Shown here piece after piece: positions 25,997 to 33,476 of a stretch of DNA of 43,023 bases; position 1 is the stretch's first letter, and every line of letters starts with the position of its first letter. Origin of the DNA: Holdemanella biformis DSM 3989 (lineage in GTDB: Bacteria; Bacillota_I; Bacilli_A; Erysipelotrichales; Erysipelotrichaceae). Made by a program: the position numbers and the translations under genes. The notes beneath the pieces were generated by a model. The model ran no database searches. It worked only from the letters and a program-made list of their open reading frames with translations, and was not told the origin of the DNA. Location: the NCBI RefSeq assembly GCF_000156655.1, contig NZ_DS996841.1, positions 142,409-185,431 of the forward strand, written 5' to 3'.

Positions 25997-26884
25997 ATGA
26001 ATCTTAACCATTTATATTACTTTAAAGTACTTGCAGAAACCGAACACTATACGCAAGCCGCCAATATGTTAAATATTACCCAGCCTTCCCTATCGCATGC
26101 CATCTCGCAATTAGAAGATGAATTAAATTGTTATTTATTTGAAAAACAAGGAAGAAACATTCGTTTAACAAGATATGGAAAAATCTTCTATGAATATGTC
26201 ACAAAGGGATTAAGCGAAATCGAACTGGGTCAAAAAAAGATTGATGCCATCACTTCCCCTAATCAAGGATGGATCAACCTAGCATTTATTTATACACTTG
26301 GATATCGTTATGTTCCACATTTGATTCAGCATTTCCATTTTGATAAAAATAATAGTAAAATTAAATTCACTTTAAAACAAGGAAGCACAAGTGCACTACT
26401 TGATGGATTAGAAGAAGAAAAGTATGATTTAGTTCTTTGTTCCTATCAAGAAAATCGAAACAATATCAATTTTGTTCCTATCACAACGGAAGAATTGGTC
26501 GTTGTAGTATCAAAATTAAATCCATTGGCATTAAAAAATGAAATTGATTTGCAGGAACTACAGAATGAATATTTTATTTATTATAGTAAGCAAAGTGGAT
26601 TAAGACCTTTGATTGATGATTTATTTCATTCCAACAATATTGAACCCAACATCATGTTTGAAGTTGAAGAAGACAGTGCCATCCTTGGTCTAGTTGATAT
26701 TAACTATGGTGTAGCTGTTGTACCAAACATTCCCATGATTGATCATTTCCATTTAAAGAAGTTAAAAATCAAGAACCCACAAAAGAAACGTATTATTTAT
26801 ATGGCTACAGTAAAAAATAGATATGCACCTCCGGCTGTACATTCATTTTGTAACTTCATTATTCAAAACTCAAATATAGATTAA
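25997..26884 (+). CDS. LysR-family transcriptional regulator
   Basis: 295-residue regulator with the LysR N-terminal HTH (HYTQAANMLNITQPSLSHAISQLEDEL, LFEKQGRNIRLTRYGK) and a periplasmic-binding-like effector domain. It is divergent from the enoate-reductase/ydiB/aroD operon across a 137-nt gap containing palindromes, so it almost certainly controls that operon. The inducer may be shikimate or quinate, by analogy with the Listeria QuiR system as I recall it. TATAAT at 25974 and an AGGAGG site precede the ATG. Confidence 0.92.
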   Translation: MNLNHLYYFKVLAETEHYTQAANMLNITQPSLSHAISQLEDELNCYLFEKQGRNIRLTRYGKIFYEYVTKGLSEIELGQKKIDAITSPNQGWINLAFIYTLGYRYVPHLIQHFHFDKNNSKIKFTLKQGSTSALLDGLEEEKYDLVLCSYQENRNNINFVPITTEELVVVVSKLNPLALKNEIDLQELQNEYFIYYSKQSGLRPLIDDLFHSNNIEPNIMFEVEEDSAILGLVDINYGVAVVPNIPMIDHFHLKKLKIKNPQKKRIIYMATVKNRYAPPAVHSFCNFIIQNSNID

Positions 26885-26886
26885 AG

Positions 26887-26915
26887 GAAGAAATCATAAA
26901 TTGATTTCTTCTTTT
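26887..26915 (+). terminator. Terminator after the LysR gene
   Basis: 10-bp perfect stem GAAGAAATCA / TGATTTCTTC, 5-nt loop, TTTT tail, starting 2 nt after the stop codon. Confidence 0.85.
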
Positions 26916-26919
26916 GTCT

Positions 26920-26959
26920 AATAAGTTTTCATATTGAATATAGTTTCTTAAGAAAGTAA
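26920..26959. repeat. Decayed duplicate of the 3' end of the small membrane protein gene
   Basis: This 40-nt stretch matches 27248-27287 at 37 of 40 positions, and the similarity continues more loosely on the left through the TTTCTTCTTTT segment. Position 27248-27287 is the coding 3' end of the small membrane protein gene, so this copy is a leftover of a tandem duplication or a recombination scar. Confidence 0.75.
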
Positions 26960-26965
26960 CATGCA

Positions 26966-27237
26966 CATAAGTATACCAGGTCAACTCATTGAAACAATAT
27001 GGATTTTTTCTTTTCTTTAATATAACATCAATCCAAACACATCTGTCTTCATGTTATCGAAGCCTCCTTTTAACTCTATCATTTCCTTTTTAACTTTGGT
27101 AACGTTAAAAGTGAAGTTTTTGCGTTAAATCATTTCAGGCATAATAAAAGGCAAAAACGTCAACAATTTCAGGTTTATGAAGTACGCTTTTGCCATAAAT
27201 ATTATATTAAATCAAGAAAAAACGTGAATTTCTTCTT
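26966..27237. other. Gene-free intergenic stretch
   Basis: No supported gene. It holds an imperfect inverted repeat, GGCAAAAACGT (about 27150) against ACGCTTTTGCC (about 27184), which could form a hairpin, and otherwise AT-rich sequence without clear function. Confidence 0.4.
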
Positions 27238-27501
27238 TTAGTCCAATAATAAGTTTTCATATTGAATATGATTTCTTAAAAAAGTAATGCCTGCTAAAGC
27301 AAGTGCACAGCCTAGTCCTGAATAAAAGAAGACAATAAAGATATCTGAAAAAATGCCCATAGCTCTAAAGCCAACACCTCCACCCATCATGCAAGCCATG
27401 ATCATATAGGCTTTTAAATCAAAGAAGTACCAGAATGGACGTATTTCTTCATAGCCCATAATGCGTTTTGTATATTTTTTGTTCATCTTGATAAACATCA
27501 T
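27238..27501 (-). CDS. Small membrane protein, probably 5'-truncated
   Basis: 87 residues with two to three hydrophobic segments (AYMIMACMMGGGVGF, IFIVFFYSGLGCALALAGI). I do not recognise the family. The frame stays open upstream to 27597 without any ATG, GTG or TTG and encodes a further hydrophobic run (LYILTVVVFYVFGMM) in front of the first ATG, so a membrane helix appears cut off from its start. There is no good ribosome site at the ATG. The gene may be a remnant; its 3' end is duplicated at 26920-26959. Confidence 0.5.
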   Translation of the reverse strand: MMFIKMNKKYTKRIMGYEEIRPFWYFFDLKAYMIMACMMGGGVGFRAMGIFSDIFIVFFYSGLGCALALAGITFLRNHIQYENLLLD

Positions 27502-27607
27502 TCCAAATACATAAAATACAACAACTGTTAATATATATAAACTTTCATTCTTTCTGTCAACACTTATATTGAACCATGAATGTATTCGAAAAGTTTCTCA
27601 TATACAT

Positions 27608-27937
27608 TTATTGAATCAAGTACTTTTCAAACGCCTTTTCGACATCCAAATTAAAATTACGAAATAATAATATTAACCAAACAAGAATAGCTACAATTGC
27701 GACATATGCACTTAAATAATAAGATAGAACAGATCCTATACATAGAATCACAAAATAGATGAAACATTGATTACGCATATCTCTAGAAATATATGCCTTG
27801 TCATACTTTTCTGGATGGTTCAATGTATTAAAGCCAGAAACATAATTTGCACCTTTTTCTTTTAATAGCGCAAATATAATGCTTAATATTAAAAACAATA
27901 AAGCTAGTATTGTGCATATACAAAATCCAATATTCAT
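27608..27937 (-). CDS. DUF3784-like membrane protein
   Basis: 109 residues from the chosen ATG at 27937, with an N-terminal helix (FCICTILALLFLILSIIFALL), the motif KEKGANYVSGFNTLNHPEKYDKA that marks DUF3784-type proteins, and two further helices. Function is unknown. A GTGGTGA site precedes this ATG and a TATAAT lies 25 nt upstream, while the longer frame to 28042 has neither. It is divergent from the aroE-aroK leader. Confidence 0.7.
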   Translation of the reverse strand: MNIGFCICTILALLFLILSIIFALLKEKGANYVSGFNTLNHPEKYDKAYISRDMRNQCFIYFVILCIGSVLSYYLSAYVAIVAILVWLILLFRNFNLDVEKAFEKYLIQ

Positions 27938-28007
27938 AATAATCACCACTCTTATTATACTCTTTTGAAACAGCTTTCCTCTTTTTACATTTATTTTCAT
28001 TTTAGGG

Positions 28008-28036
28008 TTGCCAGTTTCAATGAAATGGTGTATCCT
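28008..28036 (+). promoter_or_regulatory. Promoter of the aroE-aroK leader
   Basis: TTGCCA (28008-28013), 17 bp, TATCCT (28031-28036). With normal spacing the transcript would begin at 28043, the A of the leader peptide's ATG. Confidence 0.5.
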
Positions 28037-28042
28037 ATGCAT

Positions 28043-28081
28043 ATGAACAATTCAAGACAATATTACTACTACTTTAAATAG
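28043..28081 (+). CDS. Tyr/Phe-rich leader peptide of aroE-aroK
   Basis: A 12-codon frame encodes MNNSRQYYYYFK and then TAG. Four consecutive Tyr codons and one Phe codon, followed directly by a strong hairpin and an intrinsic terminator ahead of a shikimate-pathway gene, fit a leader peptide whose translation senses charged tRNA-Tyr/Phe. In-frame ATGs at 28025 and 28037 could give longer forms. No clear ribosome site is present for the ATG at 28043, which would be the first base of the mRNA if the proposed promoter is right. Confidence 0.7.
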   Translation: MNNSRQYYYYFK

Positions 28082-28165
28082 CCCTGAAAAAAGCCATATG
28101 TATACGATGGTTATTTTTAAGTTTCAGGGCGTTACACAAAAGCATTTCTAATTCGAAATGCTTTT
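28081..28165 (+). promoter_or_regulatory. Attenuator: long hairpin plus intrinsic terminator upstream of aroE-aroK
   Basis: Two RNA structures follow the leader peptide. The first is a long hairpin with a perfect 9-bp base GCCCTGAAA (28081-28089) / TTTCAGGGC (28122-28130) and an inner AGCCAT / ATGGTT stem. The second is a terminator, AAAAGCATTTC / GAAATGCTTTT (28138-28165), with a T-run. Both are transcribed only towards aroE-aroK, since the upstream gene points away. The stop codon of the leader overlaps the base of the first hairpin. I could not find a convincing antiterminator, so the exact switching mechanism is open. Confidence 0.75.
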
Positions 28166-28205
28166 TTTCACATTTAAAGAGCTGTTCTAGAAAAGAGGAA
28201 ATGAT

Positions 28206-29489
28206 ATGAAATACGGATTGATAGGTGAACACTTGGGGCATAGTTTCTCCAAACAAATTCAGACAAGAATTGCAGAGATTGAGAATGTAAAAGATTATGA
28301 CTACCAATTAGTAGAATTAAATAAAGAAGAATTCAAAGAATTTATGGAAAAGAAAGATTTCAAAGGAATCAATGTGACTATTCCATATAAAAAAGATGTC
28401 ATTCCTTACTTAGATGAAATGGATGGGAGTGCTAAAGCCATTGGTGCTGTCAATACAATCATCAATGTAGATGGCAAATTAAAAGGATTCAACACAGACT
28501 TTGGTGGATTCTTATATATGGTTAAAGCACACAACGTACATATGGAAGGCAAAAAAGTCTTGATTATTGGTAACGGTGGTGCTTGTGCAGCAGTTAAAGC
28601 CGTTTGTGAACATGAAAAAGCCAAAGACATTGTGATTGTTTCAAGAAGTGCAGATCGTGGTGCCATTGGATATGATGAAATGTATACATCCCATTTAGAT
28701 GCAGATATTGTCGTCAATACAAGTCCTGTTGGAATGTTTCCAAATATTGCGAATGCACCAATTGATGTAAGCTGGTTCCATAAATTAGAATGTGTATTAG
28801 ACGTTGTATACAATCCCATTCTTACACGTTTATGTTTTGAAGCTCAAGAAGCCGATATCAAGCGTGTGATTGGTTTGGAGATGTTGATTGCGCAAGCCAA
28901 ATATACATTTGAAATCTTTGAAAATATGTCTTTTGACGACTCTATCATTGATGAAATCAAAAAGGAGATGTTGAAAGATCGTTGTAACATCGTATTGATT
29001 GGTATGCCAAGTGCTGGTAAAACAACAATTGGTAAAATGCTTGAAGAAAAGCTTGGAAAAGAATTTTTCGACTTAGACGATATGATTATTGCCAAAGCCG
29101 GCAAAAGCATTCCAGAAATCTTCCAAGAATCTGGAGAAGCAGGATTTAGAGCGATTGAAACAGAAGTTGCGATTGAAGCGAGTAAGATGAATAATAAAAT
29201 CATTGCAACTGGTGGTGGTGCCATTAAACATAAAGTCAATATGGACTTCTTACGTTTAAATGGAATCACGATCTTCATTGATCGCGATATCGATAAGTTA
29301 ATTAGTTCCGATCCAAATAGACCTTTATCAAGTTCTAAACAAGCCCTTCAACAAATGCATAAAGAAAGATACCCATTGTACCAAAAATACGCAGCTTATG
29401 TAGCCGTCAACAATGCGAATATTGAAGAAACGGTAGACGATATTGTGAATGCCTATCACAGCATTTTAATTGATGCCGTTGCAGACTAG
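28206..29489 (+). CDS. aroE-aroK: Fused shikimate dehydrogenase - shikimate kinase
   Basis: 427-residue bifunctional enzyme for two consecutive shikimate-pathway steps. Residues 1-255 are AroE: GHSFSK, VTIPYKK with the catalytic Lys, GAVNTIIN and FNTDFGGF with the catalytic Asp, and an IGNGGACAAV Rossmann loop. Residues from about 258 are AroK: Walker A GMPSAGKTT, FDLDDMI for shikimate binding, ATGGGAI, and the Arg of PNRPL in the lid. It keeps the NTD motif that the YdiB-type paralogue has lost. The ribosome site is AGAGGAA. Regulated by the leader at 28043-28165, it is likely the biosynthetic copy. Confidence 0.95.
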   Translation: MKYGLIGEHLGHSFSKQIQTRIAEIENVKDYDYQLVELNKEEFKEFMEKKDFKGINVTIPYKKDVIPYLDEMDGSAKAIGAVNTIINVDGKLKGFNTDFGGFLYMVKAHNVHMEGKKVLIIGNGGACAAVKAVCEHEKAKDIVIVSRSADRGAIGYDEMYTSHLDADIVVNTSPVGMFPNIANAPIDVSWFHKLECVLDVVYNPILTRLCFEAQEADIKRVIGLEMLIAQAKYTFEIFENMSFDDSIIDEIKKEMLKDRCNIVLIGMPSAGKTTIGKMLEEKLGKEFFDLDDMIIAKAGKSIPEIFQESGEAGFRAIETEVAIEASKMNNKIIATGGGAIKHKVNMDFLRLNGITIFIDRDIDKLISSDPNRPLSSSKQALQQMHKERYPLYQKYAAYVAVNNANIEETVDDIVNAYHSILIDAVAD

Positions 29490-29515
29490 CGAGAAGGTTT
29501 ATTATCTTCTCGTTT
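29490..29515 (+). terminator. Terminator after aroE-aroK
   Basis: 7-bp stem CGAGAAG / CTTCTCG, 8-nt loop, TTTTC tail, beginning right at the stop codon. Confidence 0.8.
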
Positions 29516-29571
29516 TCTTTTAAAAAAGGAGAAATTATATAGAAAATCAAGTTACTCAATTATTAAAAGCT

Positions 29572-31302
29572 ATGGTAAAACCAGACTATACAGCATGTAG
29601 CTATGCCTTCATGCAAAATGGAAAAATTGTATGTGCCGATGCGATAGGTGTCATAGACAAAATCAACAATCAGCCAATCACAACAGATTGCACATTTAAT
29701 GTATGTTCCATTTCTAAAATTTACTGCACTGTATGCATCATGCAGTTAGTGGATGAAGGATTGATTCAACTCGAAGATAAAGTTGCAGATATTCTTCCTG
29801 AATTCACAATGAAAGATGAAAGATATAAAGATATTACAGTACGTATGTGCTTAGATCATTCAAGTGGACTTCCTGGAACACAATGGAAACATTTTAGTGT
29901 AAGTACAACTTCTAAGTTTGACTACTATAGCGAAGTATTAAACTATTTTTCAAATAGCACTCTAAAGGCAGATCCAGGAACTTATAGTACCTATTGTAAT
30001 GATGGTTTTACACTCGCTGAAATGGTTGTTTCAAAAGTTCGTAATATGCCTTATGAAGATGTTTTAAAGAAATATATTACAGAAAAGATTGGCGCAAAAA
30101 GTACCAACACAACATATACAATCAATTCAGATTGTCCTTTAGTTTCTGAAGGTAAGAAACCAAAAGAATACTTCCCAATTCAAGGAGCTGGTGGTATCAC
30201 TACTTCTATGATTGATTTATGCAAATTTGGTCAACTCTTTCTAGAACCTAATTCTATTATTAGTGAAAAGTCAAAAACTTTAATGGCTAAATCCTGGGGC
30301 ACTACATTTCTTGAATCGGATCTAGGCGCCATTGATTTTGGCTTAGGCTGGGATCTAGTCAGACACCATGATCCAGACTATGATTTTGGTGATGGAGTTC
30401 TGGCAAAAGGTGGAAACAGTATGTTCTTTAGTTCAAGACTGATCATTGTTCCTAAATACAATGCCGTACTCGCATTCAGTGAAACACATGATTGTGGATT
30501 AGAAGTTCCGACAACTTTAATGCGCCTATTCAATACCTATTTAGAACCAAATACATATCCAGATTATTCAGGAATTTATGCCCATGCCTTTGGTTTACAA
30601 AAAATCACAACCATAAAATCAAGTATGGTTGTGCAAGACAAAACAGAAAAAGGCTGGATCATGAGTGATTTATTAAATTATTCCAATGGCAAATGGACCA
30701 ATGAAAAAGGAAATCAAATCTTCTTTGAAGGAGATTATCTTTTAAAGACAACAAGAAATCGTACGGGTGCGTTTGCACAAAAAGCCAAAAAACAAGAACT
30801 CAACTCAGTCTGGAAATCCAGATTAAATAAGAAATATATTGTGTGTGATACAACTTATTATGATATTGTCACAAACCAAATGTTATGCAGTGTTGAATTT
30901 AATAGGACAGAGGATACACTATCATTGATTGTTCATGGTAATAAATCCGAGCCAGTCATATCTGAATTTCCAATTGAAGTAATCGATGATACACATGCCA
31001 AAAGCTATTTAAATACGCCTTGTAACGGTTCTAGAGATCGTATTGAACCTTACTTTGAAGATGGTAAATTATATTGTGCTAGCTACACCTATATTTGTGA
31101 AGATGATATAGAACCATATAATTTTCAATTGTTTGAAAAAGAAAATCAAGTCTACAAAATCAACAACACTTTAGAAGTCTTACCAACGATTTGTGAAAAT
31201 CATCGAATTCTAGTATTAGATTCAAATGGAGATCTATACTATGATTCAATGGATGTCGAAGAATATAAACCTATTGAATCTGGATTTATCATCTTGGTTT
31301 AA
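29572..31302 (+). CDS. Beta-lactamase-family (class C fold) serine hydrolase
   Basis: 576 residues (or 587). The N-terminal 350 residues form a beta-lactamase/transpeptidase-like domain: SxxK as SISK, YxN as YCN in STYCNDGF, and a third motif KGGNS. The C-terminal half is a beta-rich accessory domain of unknown role. There is no signal peptide, so it may act in the cytoplasm as an esterase or peptidase. The first ATG has no ribosome site. AAGGAG at 29526-29531 is followed after 7 nt by an in-frame ATA (29539) that would give MENQVTQLLKAMV, a natural-looking N-terminus. Confidence 0.88.
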   Translation: MVKPDYTACSYAFMQNGKIVCADAIGVIDKINNQPITTDCTFNVCSISKIYCTVCIMQLVDEGLIQLEDKVADILPEFTMKDERYKDITVRMCLDHSSGLPGTQWKHFSVSTTSKFDYYSEVLNYFSNSTLKADPGTYSTYCNDGFTLAEMVVSKVRNMPYEDVLKKYITEKIGAKSTNTTYTINSDCPLVSEGKKPKEYFPIQGAGGITTSMIDLCKFGQLFLEPNSIISEKSKTLMAKSWGTTFLESDLGAIDFGLGWDLVRHHDPDYDFGDGVLAKGGNSMFFSSRLIIVPKYNAVLAFSETHDCGLEVPTTLMRLFNTYLEPNTYPDYSGIYAHAFGLQKITTIKSSMVVQDKTEKGWIMSDLLNYSNGKWTNEKGNQIFFEGDYLLKTTRNRTGAFAQKAKKQELNSVWKSRLNKKYIVCDTTYYDIVTNQMLCSVEFNRTEDTLSLIVHGNKSEPVISEFPIEVIDDTHAKSYLNTPCNGSRDRIEPYFEDGKLYCASYTYICEDDIEPYNFQLFEKENQVYKINNTLEVLPTICENHRILVLDSNGDLYYDSMDVEEYKPIESGFIILV

Positions 31303-32080
31303 CCTTAACGTGGATGGAAGTAATATATTCCTCCACTTTTTTTGTTTCATGTATATCAATCAATAAAAATTCCAAGAATGGTCCTTCGATTTTATAATTG
31401 TGTTCTTGAATCCAATCTTTCATTTTATAAAAGATTTGATTTGTACGATCATACTCTCCTGAATACGTATATGTACAATACATGCCTTCATCTAGAATGA
31501 AATCGTGTTTTTCTTCTTGAGTTAAAATAAATACACTTGTATAGACGAATTCATCATTTTTATATTCGACTACACTGCCTGAATCCATGTTTCCTAGCAC
31601 TGAAATATCTTCTTCCATCGATTCTGTAAGTTTTGTCAGTAAAAAATCGATTTTTTCATCTTGATCAATTTTTTCTTTTAAATACCGACAATATCTTTTG
31701 GGATATGCTTCAATTTTGCATGTATTAAAATCAATTTGTTTGGTACGATCCAAATCTTCAATACGTGTTTGAATGGAAGACAATGTAGATTGTAAATCTC
31801 GAATCTGTCTTTGAATCAGCTTTTCTTCTTCCTTTAAAAACGCAATCGTATTATTTACGCTTCGATTGTCTAAATATTCCTTAATTTGTGATGTATCATA
31901 CCCTAGTTTTAAACAATCTCGAATAATATTTAAAATATAGATATCATTCAGTGTATATAATCGATAATTGGATTTTGAGCGCATTGGACAAATTAATCCT
32001 ACTTCTTCATAGTATCTTAAAGAGTCTGTTTTAATATTGTATAATTTAGCGATTTCATTAATTTTATAATACTTTTTCAT
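31289..32080 (-). CDS. MerR-family regulator with C-terminal effector domain
   Basis: 263-residue activator of the BmrR/TipA type. The HTH opens KKYYKINEIAKLYNIKTDSLRYYEEVGLICP, a coiled dimerisation helix covers about 75-115, and a GyrI-like ligand-binding domain forms the rest (DFILDEGMYCTYTYSGEYDR, ending ITSIHVKVK). It is divergent from a MATE exporter with a MerR-type dyad between them, so it likely senses a drug-like compound and turns on the exporter. Its 3' end overlaps the convergent hydrolase gene by 14 nt. Confidence 0.92.
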   Translation of the reverse strand: MKKYYKINEIAKLYNIKTDSLRYYEEVGLICPMRSKSNYRLYTLNDIYILNIIRDCLKLGYDTSQIKEYLDNRSVNNTIAFLKEEEKLIQRQIRDLQSTLSSIQTRIEDLDRTKQIDFNTCKIEAYPKRYCRYLKEKIDQDEKIDFLLTKLTESMEEDISVLGNMDSGSVVEYKNDEFVYTSVFILTQEEKHDFILDEGMYCTYTYSGEYDRTNQIFYKMKDWIQEHNYKIEGPFLEFLLIDIHETKKVEEYITSIHVKVKPR

Positions 32081-32090
32081 ACCATCACCC

Positions 32091-32121
32091 TTGACCTTAG
32101 TATTATACCAAGGTTTACACT
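32091..32121 (+). promoter_or_regulatory. MerR-type promoter with 19-bp spacer driving the MATE gene
   Basis: TTGACC (-35) and TACACT (-10) are separated by 19 bp, the over-long spacer typical of MerR-activated promoters. A near-perfect 21-bp dyad lies across the spacer at 32094-32114 (ACCTT-A-GTAT-T-ATAC-C-AAGGT). Confidence 0.85.
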
Positions 32122-32136
32122 GTAATTGGTGATTTT

Positions 32137-33429
32137 ATGTTGAAACAATATCTTAAGTTTGTCATACCATCCATATGTTCGATGGTTATCTTTAATCTAT
32201 ATACTTTAGTAGATGGTATATTTGTTGCCCACTACCAAGGCGACACGGCATTAGCTTCCATAAACGTAGCTAGTCCTTATGTAACGACGATCTTCTCAAT
32301 CGGGGTATTATTTGCGATTGGATCAAGTACTGTAATGTCCATTTATCGTGGTGCGAATGAAAAAAGAAAAATGCATGAAGTATTCACAATGAATACCATC
32401 ACAATTTCTTGTGTGGCTCTATGCATTGCGGTTTTATCTTTTATAAATTCGCATCATATTACAGAATTTTTAGGAGCCAATGAAGATGTATTTAACTATA
32501 CAGATACCTACATAAAAGTATTATCCTGCTTCTCCTTCTTTTATATTGTATCTTATTGTTTTGAAGTTCTCTTAAAGGCCGATGGCTTTCCACAAAAATC
32601 CATTATAGGTATTTGTCTAGGAGCTGGAACCAACCTTGTTCTTGACCCATTATTTATGGGACCCTTGAATATGGGAATTAGTGGTGCTGCATTAGCTACA
32701 GGTTTATCTCAACTTGTAACTTTCTGCTTCTTCTTTTATCATTTTGCGTTTAGTCATAAATCACATTTCCATTTTGTGAAGGCAAACTATCCTTGGCATG
32801 AATATTCTAGAATTCTTTCATTAGGACTTCCCGATTGTATTTCTGAAATTTCTCCAGGCATAATGATTACAGTATTTAACTATCGGATCAATCAACTCCT
32901 TGGTACTAATGGACTCGTTACTTTTACCGTCTTAATGTATATCTATAACTTAGTATTGATGGTGATGGTGGGAACCAGTCAAGGAACGCAGCCTTTGGTT
33001 AGCTACTACTATGGTCGAAGCGATAAAAAAGCCGTTTCAACTTTCCATAAATATGCACGTGTTTTAGTCTCTTGTGCTGGAGTTTTATTATTCTTAATTG
33101 TAGAAGTATTTGCACCAAATATTACGACTGCCTTTATTCCGGTAAATACAGAAAACTACTTTAATACCATTACGGCCCTACGCCAATTTAGCTTTGTCTT
33201 TTTAATTATGGGACATGTCGTGATCACTAGCGGCTACATGGTCGCTTTAGAAGAGTCTAGAAAAGCCTTTGTGCTTTCGATTTCTCGTGGTATTCTCTTT
33301 GTCTTATTATCTCTATTTGTTTGTACAACATTATTTAAGGAAAATGGAATTTGGATCAGTTGTACCGTCTCTGAAATCTTCTGTTTAGGTATTGCCCTTT
33401 ATGATTTAAAAAAACAAAAGAAAATATAA
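32137..33429 (+). CDS. MATE-family multidrug efflux transporter
   Basis: 430-residue, 12-helix Na+- or H+-coupled antiporter of the MATE (MepA-like) family. Typical segments are NLYTLVDGIFVAHYQG, GIGSST-like ATVMS, the central GTNLVLDPLFM and the C-terminal half repeat SQGTQPLVSYYYG. It is transcribed from the MerR-type promoter and probably exports the regulator's ligand. A GGTGA ribosome site precedes the ATG. Confidence 0.93.
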   Translation: MLKQYLKFVIPSICSMVIFNLYTLVDGIFVAHYQGDTALASINVASPYVTTIFSIGVLFAIGSSTVMSIYRGANEKRKMHEVFTMNTITISCVALCIAVLSFINSHHITEFLGANEDVFNYTDTYIKVLSCFSFFYIVSYCFEVLLKADGFPQKSIIGICLGAGTNLVLDPLFMGPLNMGISGAALATGLSQLVTFCFFFYHFAFSHKSHFHFVKANYPWHEYSRILSLGLPDCISEISPGIMITVFNYRINQLLGTNGLVTFTVLMYIYNLVLMVMVGTSQGTQPLVSYYYGRSDKKAVSTFHKYARVLVSCAGVLLFLIVEVFAPNITTAFIPVNTENYFNTITALRQFSFVFLIMGHVVITSGYMVALEESRKAFVLSISRGILFVLLSLFVCTTLFKENGIWISCTVSEIFCLGIALYDLKKQKKI

Positions 33430-33434
33430 AAAAA

Positions 33435-33465
33435 ACAGATATTCAGTATAATTTTGAATATCTGT
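33435..33465. terminator. Bidirectional terminator between MATE and glpF-like genes
   Basis: 10-bp stem ACAGATATTC / GAATATCTGT with an 11-nt loop; a T-rich tail on the plus strand and an A-run on the left give both orientations. Confidence 0.8.
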
Positions 33466-33476
33466 CTTTTCTAATA

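Noticed and set aside
27150-27194. Hairpin GGCAAAAACGT / ACGCTTTTGCC considered as a small RNA
   Set aside because: No promoter or terminator frames it, and the loop is long and AT-rich; evidence is insufficient.
28008-28205. T-box riboswitch upstream of aroE-aroK
   Set aside because: No T-box sequence or specifier-loop arrangement is visible, and the leader is too short; the Tyr-rich leader peptide explains the terminator better.
28406-29278. Two long minus-strand open frames (28406-28819 and 28844-29278)
   Set aside because: They lie wholly inside the well-supported aroE-aroK gene and show no recognisable domain or ribosome site.
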